From Cheilinus undulatus (Eukaryota; Chordata; Actinopteri; Labriformes; Labridae): a stretch of 64,000 nucleotides of DNA. The notes beneath the pieces are model-generated. The model saw only the letters and a program-made list of their open reading frames with translations. It was not told the origin of the DNA and ran no database searches. The position numbers were made by a program, and so were the translations under genes. The DNA lies in contig NC_054877.1 of NCBI RefSeq assembly GCF_018320785.1, forward strand, positions 22,798,329 to 22,862,328, given 5' to 3'. This document shows, piece by piece, positions 35,544 through 50,500 of this stretch; positions within the stretch are counted from its first letter, which is position 1; each line of letters begins with the position of its first letter.

Positions 35544-38500
35544 ATGGCTCTGAGCTCGGGAGGCTGGGCTGCTCCAGCCCCGGTCTCTGCCTCATCCCAG
35601 CAGACTGCATGCGGTGGTCCCGCGCTCACGGCTTGCTGCAGCACCGTATTAATGTCAGTCCGGGTCTCGGTGTGCCATTCCGGGATCCGGCCCTTGTGCC
35701 TCCCCGGAGCTGGAAGCGAGGCTCTGCGGCTGCAGCTCAGCATGGACCCGAGCCGGGCCGGAGAGTTCCGACTAGCGCTGAGAGACACGAGCGGAAACCG
35801 CAGTGTGGTGAGATGTCATATATACACCTGGTTGTTCTTAACGTGTGGTGTCGTTAACCTCTCTAAACGTGGATGTCATGAACCAGTTTGTGAAATGTTG
35901 CATTTTATCTCCCGCGTAGGCCTGTAAACATACACGCCATTTTAATGGAAGCTTTCAGACTCAGCGCGAGCAGCATCACTGAAACAGAATTACTACAGAT
36001 TAATGAAGGCATGCGACAATAAAAACAAAATCTACAACACATATAAATACTCACCTTGATTAATGTATTTACAAACAGATATCAGGAAAAGTGACAGTCT
36101 CCTCTTAACCTTTCTCATCCGGTTAAAGCTCCCATGTAAGCATTTAACAGGAAACCTCCACTTTCTGAAAAGCCTGTTAGCAACACTTTATGTTAGAGGG
36201 GTTTTAAGTTTCACTTTCTACTCCATGCTTTCTGTATTCACTTCACATTGAGGTTTGTTGTCAATCTTGAGTGGAACGCTCTAACTGGGCACAGTTTTTT
36301 GCTGTAAGACTCTGAGCTGTCAGCTATCAAAGAAACTAAAAGTTTTCAACGTTATGGTTGTCATTTGTGGCATGACAAGCTTGTTATTCAGTGCCTTTAA
36401 ACATACCACCATCTGTTTCAAAACTGTACACCAGGGGTTTTCAGTTAGTTTGGCATGAGGGCCAGTTTCTGAAAAAGGAAAATGAAGAGCAGAGGAGATA
36501 TCGTATCACAAATGAGTAGTAATTTGTATAAGTTCAATCAGAATGTTTTTCTCCTCCTCAGTTGGCAAAATCAGTCATAAGGGGTATAATACCGACTGGC
36601 TCTACATCTGAAAATGACTTTGTTGTCCATGCCACTGTTAGTGACTCTGATTTAGCTCTCACTTGTTCTGTACAAGCCTGAAAAATGGTGTGACATTATT
36701 GCTTATAAGACGAAGTTGCCCAAAAATCTTCTCACAGCAAACATCGGATTAAAGTTTTCTTAAATTTCTTGAAGTCTCATGAACAGTCAAGAGGAGAGCA
36801 GTTTATCTCTGCTGAAAATCAGCATGTCACTGTCTGACACGCATAATAATCCTACATTGATAATAATAGTACCTGAAACTGAGGTCTTACATCTTTCATC
36901 TCAGTCTGGAGCAGATGCAGGCTGGCCTCCACCTGTTTTTGTGCTGCTTCTTTTAGTACCCACTTTTACATACCCACAGTAAACGGCATATAATCATCAC
37001 TCAAATCAAAATCGCATATGTAACCTTTGCTTTAGCTTGGTGTGGTGTTATTATCCCTGCAGAAGCCTGCTGATCAGAGGGTATAAGTGCGTGGCAGAAG
37101 GTGACAAAAAGCCAAAAGCAGCGTTGTAAATTAGTGCCTGACACAGAGGTTTTTTGTTTTTTTTGGGGGGGGGGGGGGGCGCAAATTAAGTGCTTTGTAC
37201 ACTTTTGACACAGTGTACAGGCAAGCCAACTTATTTTCATGGCCCATTTTTGTTCATAACTTGTTAAACTATGCGGATAAACGTTCCCATCTACAGCCAT
37301 TATGCCGCGGATCTCTCTGAGCTCGTAATAACCACGGGAGCAACTTTCACAGAAATCACTGCAGGTTAATGCCACTACTACAGGGAAGTACCTCATACAA
37401 CCCAACTTCAAAAATCCGAAATATCCCTTTAAGCATTGAATGACATGCATTTCATAAAGCTGCAGCTTTTTGGTAGCATTCAGGACTGACAAAGCCTTTC
37501 TATGAGATGTAAAGAGTGGTTACAAGTGTAACAGTGAATAACGAATACAAATTGTACACAAAATGGAACGTATGTGGGTGTAAACAGGAAGTAACACTTT
37601 CATTTACATCCATTTATCACCAGCAAATGAATATAGAGGATCTAACTGCTCAGCTGACTCTTTGCTCCCATAAATCTACACTTTATTTCTGAAGCAACAT
37701 TAAGAGTTAAATTGTATTTGTTAAATGTTGAGTATACTCTTTTAGCCTTTGTTCACCAGAGCAAGATAAACTGCTTTACTCTGTGATAACCTGAGTGCTC
37801 AGCTCTGGAAAAATCCTGCTGTGAATGAGGAGGGGTGAGTCAGAGCCTGCTCATTATACCTGAGCCTGATGAGTGTGGGATGGAGGATATGAATATGAGA
37901 TGAGATGGCACCTGTATGTTTCTCTTAAATAATGAATCTCCTTCCTGGAGAGAGAGATTGCTCTGTAGGCCCCAAGCCCACCTCAGGACCTTAGTGGCTC
38001 TGATAGATTACGCAAAGGGCAAACAAAAGCTCTGTGTTCTGTTGTGTTTTTACACCTTTAGGTAGTCATGATTGATCTAACAGCTATTTGAGTGGTTGTT
38101 TTTTGTTTTGTTTTTTTATAGCACAGTGATAAAAACTTTGAACCGATTAGCTGACATCTATTTTTATATTGTAAGTGGATTGGGAAAATGTGTTTTGGGG
38201 CTTTGGCATCAGGTTGCTACTCAGTAGTTGTAATTATACTGTATGGAAAAGTCAAATTACATAACCCTGGCACACTTTATTGAATTTGGAGTCAAAGCAT
38301 GCCAGCAGTTGAATGTTAAGAATTTATGCTGCATACGACATTATCGGTCTATCGTCAGATCTCTTGGCCTGTGTAATTTCCAAATCATTTCACATTGCAC
38401 AAAGTAATTCCCAAGTAGACTTTATTCTAACAAGTTAAAACCTTATACTCTCATAAAAATAATCAAGGTTACTTTCTTTTAGTTGAAAAAATCTCCTCCG

Positions 38501-41500
38501 GAGTCAGAGAAGAAAAATTCTACATTGTTTTCTCAAACACATCACATGTTTAGTGTGTGCTGCACTTTTCAGCCATTTGTTGAGCAGTTTTAACCATGAC
38601 CATTTTTAGCATTATAGCAATATGAGCATTAACAATTTTAAAAACAATGTAAAGGTAAAAAAAAAATGTCAATGTTGATGTTCATAATCAGAGTTCAGTT
38701 GTCTGCATTAGTGCTGTTGTGGTCATGCAGCAGTGATTCCCTTCCAGACGTTGTTTTTTTTGTTTGTTTTTTTTCTTTTTAATCCCACTTTTCAGGCTGA
38801 CAACAGGATTTATTTTCTCTCACATCTCTTACCAAGAGACTGACACCATAACAAGGGGAGAGTTATTTTTGCCATATTACATACTTCAGTGTTAGGGATG
38901 AGTATCAAAATCCGGTACTGACATGATAACGTTACCAGCTGATACCTATTTGTCTGAATTGCAACACATCTATTGATACTTAGCTAATTTCTATAACCTG
39001 CCACCACAGATGAAAGGCAAGAAACATGTGTGATTCACGTGTTAAGTTTCCTTCTCTTATCCCATGTAAAACACCAGCAACGACACCGTATGAAAAATAT
39101 CAATAAACGAAAAACAATATTTAAAAAACAACAATACTCAACCCTATTCAATGTTGTACACTCTTGGAGCAAGGCAGGTTGAATATATGCACATCGTTAC
39201 TTAAACGATGACTGTTATCAACACTATTTCCATGCTTTGATTGTCCAGAAATACTAATTTCATAAATCCCATGTGGACTTTGTTGAAAGTTGATTTCGAC
39301 ATCCAGATCTACACTGTCTGATTTTTACACCATATTGATAAAAGAGGGTCAGTGTGCCTTTATTTGAGCTGTTGGTTGGCAGCCTGATTTTGATGTTTCA
39401 CTCAGCTTTAGTACCATCAGATAAACCTTTAGATAGATATCAGCTACCCTCAGGTTAATTCATGCAAGTTTAATGGTAAAAAACACATCAGTAAGATGAT
39501 GAAAACTGAATGGCAAACTCCTGGTGATGTAAGGTAGTACTGGGAATTTAATCAGGTTCCAATTTCAGTCACAATTTTGGCTTCCTACAATCTTGAAAAC
39601 AAGATAACCATGATTAAGCAACTATTGTGCCTCATTTTGTCCAAATGTTTCTGTGTTTTTTGTGATAATTTTTCCATGAATGTAAATATTTTTGTTTATC
39701 ATTGTTATTGTATGTCATTATTTTACATATTAATGTTTTTTTTCAGTCATTTATATTTATGTGTTGTCCATGTAAACAAAATTGGTTGGCATGTTTTCCT
39801 GAGTGCCCATGTTTTTACCTTAAATGCCCTGATTATATAAAGGCGTCTACCTTAATCCTTGGCTTTAGTGAGGGTGCCTGAGGGCCTCTGGCTCCCTCGC
39901 AGCCTAAAAAAACCCTTTTTGTATTAATTTAGATTCATGTTGAAAACACAGTTGTTGTAGTACACATGAAGACAGCATTCAGATAGAGTTCTAGCTGATA
40001 AGTTCTATTTCTTTTTCCGAATATATCAGTTTTATTTATGGCAATGTTGATCAATGTTATTCCACAAGGCGTATTTTCCTCCTATTGCTCTGATCCATTT
40101 GCAGCTGGTATTTTGGTTTCTTAGTTATTTTCTCTTTCTGAGCAAGTCTTCAGAGGGCAGAATTGCCTCACACACTTGAGAAGTAAAACAGATCAGCTTC
40201 CAGAATTTAATCTGCAAATATTTTGATCATCCATCTTAATGTAAAGGGTTTTTTTTATTTATTTTAAGCAGAAATTGAAAACGCTCACTCATTAAAGCCT
40301 CTTTAGTGTAAGGGATTGCAGCTTTTTCACATTTAATTCAAACTTTATTTCACTGAAATTATCATTTTTGTCATCGTTAAGAACCAATGCAATTGAGGTT
40401 GTCAACATTTTTGATGCTTCATCAATACTAAAGAATACTACATGTTTTAAAATGATGCAACCTCTGTTACTTTAGTGAAAGTAGTAGTAGTAGTTTAGCC
40501 CATTGGCTTCCAGCCTGGAGTCTGGACCCCCTAGGGGGAATGCCACAGCTTCCGGGGGGGGGGACTGAAGTGGTCAAAATTAGGTTTGAATATGAAACTT
40601 AGCATAAAAGTACAAAAAAATGTGTTTGGTATATAATTTCTTTGGTAGATTCTAAACTGTTTTACATTGGCAGAGAATGGCAAGTTTTTCATGGGTCTAG
40701 TCAAAATACTCAGCTCTGCTGCTCACCACACAAATGTATTTGCCTTACAAATGTGGTAGTGAAATAAAGAGTCTTTCCAATGGTACAAGATTTCATGTGA
40801 AGAATTGTTTTTGCAACAAAGTAATAATCTACAAAACACACATCCTTACTTTTTGTGTTCATTTTTAACACTCTGCTTGGTTCATAGAAAGATCTTTTGG
40901 TAGTACAGGCCTGTTTTACTGGTATTTTATCACTAAAACAATTCAACTTGACAATGATCTCTGACATAAATGTGTCAGGTTGTTTGGGGGTTGATCCTTA
41001 AGGGGGGGTTATCATTTTTTACGATACAAGTAGAGGGTGCTCTGAGGAAAAAGGTTGGGTACCACTGGTTTAGCTGATATCCACCCTTTGGCAGATATCA
41101 GCCATCGGCTAGTAATGGGGATGTGAATGGATATAAGTTGATGGTGTTTATCTGTTGTGTCTTAACAATTTAATGCCAACATTTAGCACATCTAGCTGCT
41201 GATTCTGAGCACAGATTAACTATTGGGCAGATGATGTGACCTGTTGAACAAACTGATCTGTTTCCTGGTTAAACATGAGAAACGTTGGCACTGTGGGAGG
41301 GTTACACCAAAATAAGTAATCTAAAAACACTGGTATTGGCCTTCAGCCAAGTTGTTATTTTAAAAATCTGTCTGGGCATCAGTCCTGTTTTACAATTGGT
41401 GCAATTATATTCCCATCAGTAATACCTTGGCAACACTGCAAACCCCCAGAATGATCAATGTATTTGTGCAATTTAGACAGTGTGTAGTGTCGAGTTTGCC

Positions 41501-44500
41501 TCCATGTTTTTGGTAATTAACAGCCAGAAGTTATCCAATATTGGCTGCCCACAATCAATATTTTGTTGCTGTGGTATAAGAACAGGTATTGGTATCATCT
41601 GATTTGAACCAACACGAACAAAAGTTTGAAATGACAGTCCTGTTCTGAATAGACGTTTCTAGACTTTGTTCATCATAGTGTAGATCTTTTACTATTTTCT
41701 GGCATTTTATGCATAAAACCATTCATCTAGTGATGAGTCTGTGACTAATCAGTCTGTGGGCTGATTAGGTATTGAGGTAATGATGGTACTCAGAGACTGT
41801 GGGACACATTTCATAACAAGGACAACATCTGTCCTCTCTTCCCTTAGCCATCATGGGCCGTCACTGCAGACGCGCACACTCCAACACTGCAGAAGTTGAC
41901 CCTTCATTGCACTTTGCCTTTTTCACCCCGTCCTAACTTCTCTCCAAAATTTTTCCTTTGTTTGTCGAGTTCACTCTGTGCAGTCTCCCGAAAAACCCGA
42001 CACGCTCCGAATCGCCTTTTCATCTCTGTAGAATCTCAGTCAGACAGATTCTCCCCTGATGATGGAGCGGCTTCTTGATTTGCACGGTTTCCCTTTGATC
42101 CCGGCTTCTTTTAGCTCTGCTGTCTGGGCTGGCAGACTCCTCGCACACAATTTTAGCAGAGTGTATTTGCACGCACACACACTGCAGTAGGAGTCAAATC
42201 CCTCCACAACTGACTAAAGCACCCTAATGATTCTCTCCATCGCCACAGTGAATGTTAGACTGCAGATTATGTTTAAAATCTGCTCTGCAAAACTCGCTCT
42301 TTTATTCTTCATCTCTGTGACAATTTTACTTTCTCTCTACTCGGTTAGAGGGAATTATTTCCTTTTTTTTATTCTATAATCATTTTGCAAGGAAGTTGTA
42401 TAATTATCCATGTTTTGTTCTTTATTCTCCCTACATGAAACATATCCAGAACTTCATATAAAGCAGAGAGAAAAGCTTTGGGACATTGTTTTACAGCCAT
42501 TGTGTGTTTACTAATTAGGCCATAATTCAAGTAGTAATGCCCCTAAATATTACTAATTTACCAGTTTTGTTGGTTATCTAATATTACCTGGATTTTGCAC
42601 ATAACAGTCTGTCTATGAGTCATTGTAGAGGTTATAAACAGTTCAAGCTTTAATCAGTGTGAAAATAACTGTAAGCCAAATCCCCAGAACTCTAAGTAGG
42701 TAACCAGAGGGCTAGAAGTCAAACTGTACTGCATTCTTACAGAATGAAGTGTGGCAACTTTTTCTCAAGCTGTATCAATTAACTAAATGTTTTTTTGTTT
42801 TACTCTACTTTCAGTTCATTGCAGAGTTTGACCTGCGCTTGGTGCAGTATGAGGTCAAGTCCTCACGCTGCCATGAGATGCGTCTTGCTGCTCCGCCCCA
42901 TGACTGCATCCGCTTCAACTTCCGCTGCGACCGGGAAGCCGAGGAGTGGGCCACAGTGGTGATGTCATCACTAAGAGAGGCACACAGAGGTAAGTTTAAT
43001 AACTGTTTTATTTATCATTCATCCCTGCCTGCTTTGTCTGTGAACAATAAAAGAAAGGGACAAATAATAGCCACTTACAATGATGCTGACTCAGTAATTA
43101 AGTCAGGACCATTTTGTCAAGAAACACACATGAATTGCAGTTATAAATGTTTGTCTTTATTAGCAGGTATTAATTTGCTCTTATTACCTCTGCCAAGGAG
43201 GTTATGTGATTGGGAGGGTTTTTTCGTTTGTTAGTTAGCTAGTTTGTTAGCAACATAACTCAAAAAGTTAAAGACGGATTTTGATGAAATTTTTTAGGAA
43301 ATGTCCGAAATGGCACAAGGAAGAACTGATTAGATTTTGGGAGTGATTCAGATCACCGTCTGGATCCAGGAATTTTTCAAAGGATTCTTCACTATTGGGA
43401 GATAGGGCTAATGGTGGAGGTCTGCGCTCTCCGAGTGCTTTTCTAGTTGCTGTTATTTATATTTGGTGGTGTTGCTGTTCTGGTGTCACCCTGCTCTTCC
43501 TCAAGCCTATGTGGAAAGCACGAAACAGGAACAACACACATTCCTGCTCTTGCTGTAGCTAGAAGGATAACCAGGGGCAGGGGGAGAAGCAGCAATAAAC
43601 CCAGAGCAGAGCAGGCATCAGCAACAACAGAATGTCACTGATAAAGTCATATATAGCATAAAGGAGGAGCTGGGGTGGAGGAGGGTTGCAAAAAAGAGCT
43701 TGCAGAGGGGGCAGCAAAGAGTAGGCAGGCTAGAGCAGTTTCCTTATGGTAGCATGAGTGCAGTTAGACAATAGCGTGCTTAAATAGAATCAGCTGGTCA
43801 TCATCCGATGAGGGCTTGTTGAGAACATCTGATCTACACCGTTTTCCACATTATTAAGCAAATGACATTTTTGTCTTATTTTCCTAAATATTTATGCAAA
43901 TGACAGTCAGAGTATTTTTCAAGTCATCAGCCATTAGAGCATAATTCAAATGTTTTTGAACAAACTTTATGATGATAACCTTAATTTTTTTTTAAATAAA
44001 AACCTCAAAATGCACTTTTCCACATTATTAAGCAGGCCACAGGTTGCAAGCAATATGGAAAAGAAAAAGATCTCTCTTCTGCTGAAAAGTGTCAAATAGT
44101 GTAATGCCTTGGACAAGGAATTAAAACATTCGATATTTCCTGAAAAATTAATTGTGATCAACGCATTGTGAAGAAATTTGTGGCTGATTCAGAGCACAGA
44201 CGGGTTCATGCAGATAAAGGCATAATGAGGAAGGTTTCTACCAGACACATTCATCGGATTAAGAGAGCAGATGCTAAAATGCCATTACAAAGCAGCAAAC
44301 AGGTATTTGAAGCTGCTGGTGCGTCTGGAGTCCCACCAACCTCAAGGTGTAGGATCCTCCAGAGGCTTGCAGTCGTGTATAAACCTACTGTTCGGCCGCC
44401 CAATCCATTGCTCACAAGTAGAAACGGTTGCAGTGGGCCCAGAAATACATGAAGACTCATTTTCAACCAGTCTTGTTGACTGAGTGCCGTGCAACCCTGG

Positions 44501-47500
44501 ATGGTCTAGAACTTCCCATCCTCCCCAAAAAGATTGTTAGGAGAATATATATCAATTTAATCCGTAAATCCCGACAGATATTAAAGAAACTCCAAAACAG
44601 TTAAGACTGAAACTGTTTTTTCTGGAATTACTTAATTGTTATGGGTTTTCTTTTCTAGAAATCCACCTGTCAGTCAAATATTTACCTTTTATTTATAGTA
44701 TTTTAATTTCATAAACAGGGAATTTCAATGCAAATGCTTGGCTTTTAGATAAAATAACATTACTCAGAAAGTGTTTTGTGGGGATTCATGAACCTGCCAT
44801 TTATTTTAATTTAATCAGGCATCTGCAAAGTCACTTACATTTTCTTGTTTAATATTAATCTCTTTAAACATACCTGGTCCAGCAAAGTCTTCTAAAGTAG
44901 CATCAATGACTCTAAAGACACTTAAATCTTCTATAAGTCAAGTGGCAAGCAGCAAAATAGAATGTTAAACAGTGTCTCCAGTTAATCCAACACCAGTTAA
45001 ACTGTGACACCAGTTGTATACAACAACCAAAATAAATGATAAAAAAGCTCTCCATTTTTCCTGCAGCTGTCTAAATGGCAAAAAGCCCCACATGTAATCT
45101 TAGAAAATAGTCATAATAACAAGCATCCTGGTGTGTAAGCTGCTTCTCAGCCACTCTGCTTTATGACTTCTTCTCTCTACTGACTGTGGTTTTTTAGTAC
45201 TCTCGTAATATAGCATTACATGTGGAGGGAGTAAAGTTTTGAAAATTTTTCAGAAGGTAACTTTTGCCTGCAAGAAAGACTTTGGAGAGCTGAGTGAGCT
45301 CCTTTTTGGGATATTAATCACTGTCTGTTGAAGAATTTAGTGTCACACTGTCGAGGCCACTTTTCAAAGTTGAACATGATATTAGGGCTGAACTTTAAGC
45401 TGAAAAGAGTTATTAAGAAGCTATTTGTGAAGTCTTGTCAGCTAAAGTTGCTACACAAAAAGTGTGTGATTACATTTAGATACTTAAGGAGTATTAGAGT
45501 GCCTGTGGGCTGAAAACCTTCTGTTATTGAAGGACTCTGCCAATTTGTGTTTAGGAACTCTATACCTTTATCAGCCAAACTGATATTAGTAGTTGTTTGT
45601 GTTTGTTGACACATTTTGAGCTCTTTTGTAACAAAGTTCTCTTGTTTTTCCACTGACAGTTGCAAATATCAATACATGTGAATCAGACGGCAGACATAGC
45701 AGCACAACAGCAGCTTCTACCGAGCAGTGGAGCTCAGCCTCACTGCCGCTCACTGGTGTGTATCTCTGTTTACTGTCATGTTTCTTCTCTCCCTGCTCAG
45801 GACGTGCTCTAAAAATGTCATCTTTGACTACTTGTCTCTTTTGTTTTTTTTTTAGAGGAGCTGTGCCTGGAGCTCGCCAGGGCGATCGAAGCAGGGGACA
45901 CTCAGGCAGCCTCACAGCACGCCGCTGCGATGGCCCAGCAGAAAGCAGCGCTGACGATTCAACTGACAGAGAAGAACTACACAGACGGAGAGATCAGGTG
46001 GGGAATGAAAAGTGTTTAGGATTCACTCAAAGTTTCTGTGACTGGTATTTCTTGTAATTTATTTGTTTCTCTGCTTCTCATGCTGCCATATGTTTTTTTA
46101 CAGTTTATCTGTAGTCGTGGAGGATGTTTCGTCATCCTGTTGTGTCACAGTCAAAGTCTTTCCTTACATGAATGTGGCTGCACTCAAGCAACAGGTGAGA
46201 GAATCATCAGTGAAGCAATAATTACGGTAACTATAAAAGTATTCACCCCCTTGGATGTTTTACCCTTTTATTTATTTTATAAATCAATCATGGCCAATAT
46301 GATTTGGCTTTTTTTTTACAAAAATGTACAAAAAAAAAACCCTTTAATGTCAAAGTGAAAACAGATATCTACAAAGTGATGTCAATTAAATAAAAACATG
46401 TGATGTAAAATAAGTGACTGCATAAATATTCACCCCTTTTAAGTCAGTATTTAGTAGATGCACCTGTGGCTGCAATCACAGAACTGAGTCTGTATGGATA
46501 GGTCTCAATCAGGCTTGCACATCTGGACACTGCGGTTTTTACTCCACTCCTCTTTGCAAATCTGCTCAAGCTCTGCAGGTTGCACAGGGATCTATAGTTC
46601 TCGTGCAGACTGAATAAGATTGTTCCCCAGGATTTTGTCATATTTTGCCAAATTCATTTTACCCTCTACCTTGACGAGCCTCCTGGGCCAGCTGTGGAGA
46701 AGCACCCCAACAGCATGATGCTGCCACCACCGTGCTTCAGTGGGGATGGTGTGTTTGTAGTGATGTGCAGTGTTTGGTGTCCGCCAACATTGTGTCTTGT
46801 CTGATGGCCAAAAAACACCATTCTGTTCTCTTCAGGCCAAAGAACTTTCTTCAACTTGATCATGGAGTCTCTCACATGCCTTTTGATGAACTCTAGTTGA
46901 GATTTCATGAGTTTTCAGTGGCTGTCTCTTTGCCACCCTACCATAAACTATGACTGATGGAGAACACGGCCAACAGTTGTTGTATCCAGAGTCTCTCCCA
47001 TCTCAGCTACTGAAGCTTGTAACTCCTTCAGAGTAGTAACACATAGGTGTGTTAGTGGCCTCTCTCACTGGTTTCTTTCTTGCACAGTCACTCAGTCACG
47101 GACTGATCTAGGCAGATTTACACGTGCTTTATTCCTTCCATTTCTTAATGATGGATTTAACTGAACTCCAGGGGATGTTCAGTGCCTTGGAATTTTTTGG
47201 TATCCCTCCCCTGACTTATACTCTTCATTAACATTTTCTCTGAGCTGCTTGGAGTGTTATTTTGTCTTCATGGTGTAATGGTAGCCAGGAACACTGATTA
47301 ACCAGTGACTGGACCTTCCAGACACAGGAGTCTCTGTACTACTATTACTTAAGAAAATTAATTTGTAGAAATCTGTTTTCTCTTTGACATTAAAGAGTTT
47401 GTTTTTATTTTTTGTCAAAAAGCCAAATTATATTGATCATGACTAATTTATGAAATCAATAAAAGGGTGAAACATCCAAGGGAGTGAATGTTTTTATAGC

Positions 47501-50500
47501 TACTGTAAGTAGATCCAGTATCTGCTCTAGCTGACTCACTCCACCCTCATTCTTCAGGTGTTCCTCGAGTACGGTTTCCATCCTCGCGTGCAGCGCTGGG
47601 TCATCGGTCAGTGTTTGTGCACTGAGCCGAGGTCGCTGGCCTCCTATGGGGTGCAGAAGGACGGCGATACGGCATACCTCTACCTGATATCTGCCCGACA
47701 GGCCCGCATTACCCGCCAGCTGTTCCAGCAGGACCTGGAGAGCGCCTTCCTTGCTCCACCCCTCCCACCAGGCAACGGCCCCACCTCCCAAGACTGGAGG
47801 GGCTACAATACTCTGCCTTCAAGGCTCATCCATAACAAACAGGGTGAGCTTTACAAATGTAACTATTCTGTGAAAAAGTGCAGATGAAAAGTGTGGGAAT
47901 TAAGATACTAGATACCTGGTGATGTATGTGAGCTTCGGAGACTTCAGTCTTTTGCATAAATGAATGCAAAAGATTCGCCGCTTAGTTTTAAATTCCAGTT
48001 TCAAAATATTTATTTGCTAAATCTCTTACAAACAATGTGATGATTTGCAAAGCAATGAAACCCCATAACACACTGGAAATAGAACAAAAACAACATATTA
48101 CATTTTTAAACTGACACCATGTCTCTGTTTTTGGAAATGTATACACTCAATTTGAATTTGATGCTGACAACATGTTTCAAAAAAGTCTGGACAGCAGCAA
48201 CAAAGATTAGAAAAGTTGTCAAATGCTAAAAAAAAAAAAAAACACAGGATTGAGCACCTTACAGTGAGTTTTCAAACACATGTACTTCAGTATGGAGTTG
48301 GTCACCCTTTTGCTGCTGTAACAGCCTCCACTCTTCTTGGAAGACTTTCCACAGCAATGTGCCCATTGCTTCTGTAGAGCATTTATGAGATCAGGCACCA
48401 GTGTTGGACATGAAGACCTGGCTCACAATCTCCAACTAATTCATCCCAAAGGTGCTCAGTGGGGTTGAATGCGAGGCTTTGTGAGGGCCAGTCAAGTTCT
48501 TCCACACCAACCTCATCGAACCATGTCTTTATAGTCCTTGCTTTGTGCACTGGGGCACAGTCATGTTGGAATAGAAAAGAGCCTTCCCCAAACTGTTGCC
48601 ACAAAGTTGGAAGCATAGCAGTGTCCGAAATGTGTCGGTACGATGAAGCATTAAGATTGTCCTTCACTGGAGGTAAGGGGCCTAGCCCAGACTCTGAAAA
48701 ACAGCCCCATATCATTTTCCCTCCTCCACCAAATTTCATAGTTGACATAATGCAGCCAGGCAGGGAACGTTCTCCCAGCATCCACCAAACCCAGACTCAC
48801 CCATCTGACTAACAAACAGAGAAGTGTGATTCATCATGCCACAGAACATGTTTTCTCTGCTCCACAGTCCAGTGTCTGTGTTCTTTAAACCACTCCATCT
48901 GACCCTTAGCATTGAATTTGGTGATGTGAGGCTTGCATACAGCTGTGAGGCCATGGAAACACATTCATGGGACTCCTGCTTCATGGCTAAGCTGCTGTTG
49001 CTCCTAAACGCTTCAACTTTCTAATAACATCACTCACAGTTGACTGTGGGATATCCAGCATGGATGAAATTTCACAAACTGTTTTATTGCATCCATCACA
49101 GCACCACGTTTTAAGTCACTGAACACTACAGAACAATCCATTTTGTATCACTAATGTTTGCAAATGGAGACTGCATGGCTAGGGGCTTGATTTTATACAT
49201 CTGTAGCAATGAGTCTGATCGACACACCCGAGTTCAATAATTAACAAGTGTGGCCATATACCTTTGTCCATATTGTAGTATGGATAGTGTAGTCCAATAC
49301 ATCCATTTTTACTTTCTATAAGTTAATTTAAGAAAATGCACGTTTTTGATCTTCTGGATGGATTATTAATGGTCTGTATTTACAGCAGAGCAAGGATTTA
49401 TCAATGTGTGATCAAGCTTGGCTTTTAATGAAAGAGAAGGAGAGTGCTCATGATGGGCTCAGGAACACTTTAAAAAGGGGGCATACCTACACATGGCATT
49501 GGGGTCCCGCACAATGCTGACAGGAACCACCAATACCAAGTGATACATAGGTTTTGGAGCAATATGCTTCCAAATGGTCAACATTCTGCAAATATTACAC
49601 CAGCATGGCTATTCTCTATTAAAAATGAGGTTTCAGTGTTTTGCAAAGCATCACGTTGTTTATTTATTTACATTTAATACAAAGTCCCAACTCATTTGAA
49701 TTTGGGCTTGTAAATTAAAGGGTTTAAGTCAAGTTCATGTTATCCTTTAAGCCTAAAACTGTTGTAATTTCCAAACCAGCAAAACATATACTTCTGCTGC
49801 ATTCAAAACCCTTTTTTCTCTGTGATTCATAACTTTTTTATAGTAACGAGGTCTGACTTTTTAATATCAATAACCTTTCTAAAGTTCTCAATCTTTGTAA
49901 TATTGTAACTTTTCATAATATTGTTTAAAACATTTACAAAACTTCCATTCTCTAATACTATCCCATTTTAATCCAAACTCTAGTCCTTGCAGTTATTCAA
50001 GTACAGCATGAATACCAGACTCCTTACAAATACCAAATTCAATGTAGAGAAAAGAAGGTTTAAAAACTGTCTTTTTTGTGAACTTTAGGGAGCCCAAGTG
50101 GTGGAGCCGACAGAACGGGTGACGTCAAAGATGTTCTTGACATTGAGAATCTGCAGCTGAATGATCACAGCAACAAAGCCAGTAAAACACAGGTATGCCA
50201 GAAGTCTGATGGGTTATGAAAGAGGGACACAAAAAGTAATCTGATTGATTTCAGAAGAAATTTAGCTTTTGCCAGTCTAACACAAAGAAGGCAAGCATGC
50301 AGTGTGCTGAATCAAAGCTGACAATTTGCCTCTGGCATCTCAATACTCTGTTTTCCCAGTGAGAGAGGATAGGAGTCAACTGCCAAGTTATGCTAGAAAT
50401 TTATACTCTTAAAAAACAGTTTTTGCCTATATTCTGAAAATTGCATTTTTCTTCAGAGCTGTTCAAAATGATTTATTTCTTTTCTTGTTTTTAGATAATG

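Noticed and set aside
35459-35788. Minus-strand open frame over sharpin exon 1
   Set aside because: GC-rich DNA opens frames on both strands. The plus strand codes a recognisable SHARPIN N-terminus and splices in phase.
37164-37180. Long run of G
   Set aside because: A single homopolymer run with no further G tracts nearby; may be length-variable or a sequencing effect.
37001-37492. 163-codon minus-strand open frame in sharpin intron 1
   Set aside because: No recognisable domain, it crosses a homopolymer run, and no splice or promoter support was seen.
47558-47887. RBCK1 (HOIL-1L) as the name for the gene holding this UBL
   Set aside because: The UBL is shared by both families, but the N-terminal PH-like part and the end after one NZF finger fit SHARPIN; no RING-type exons follow.
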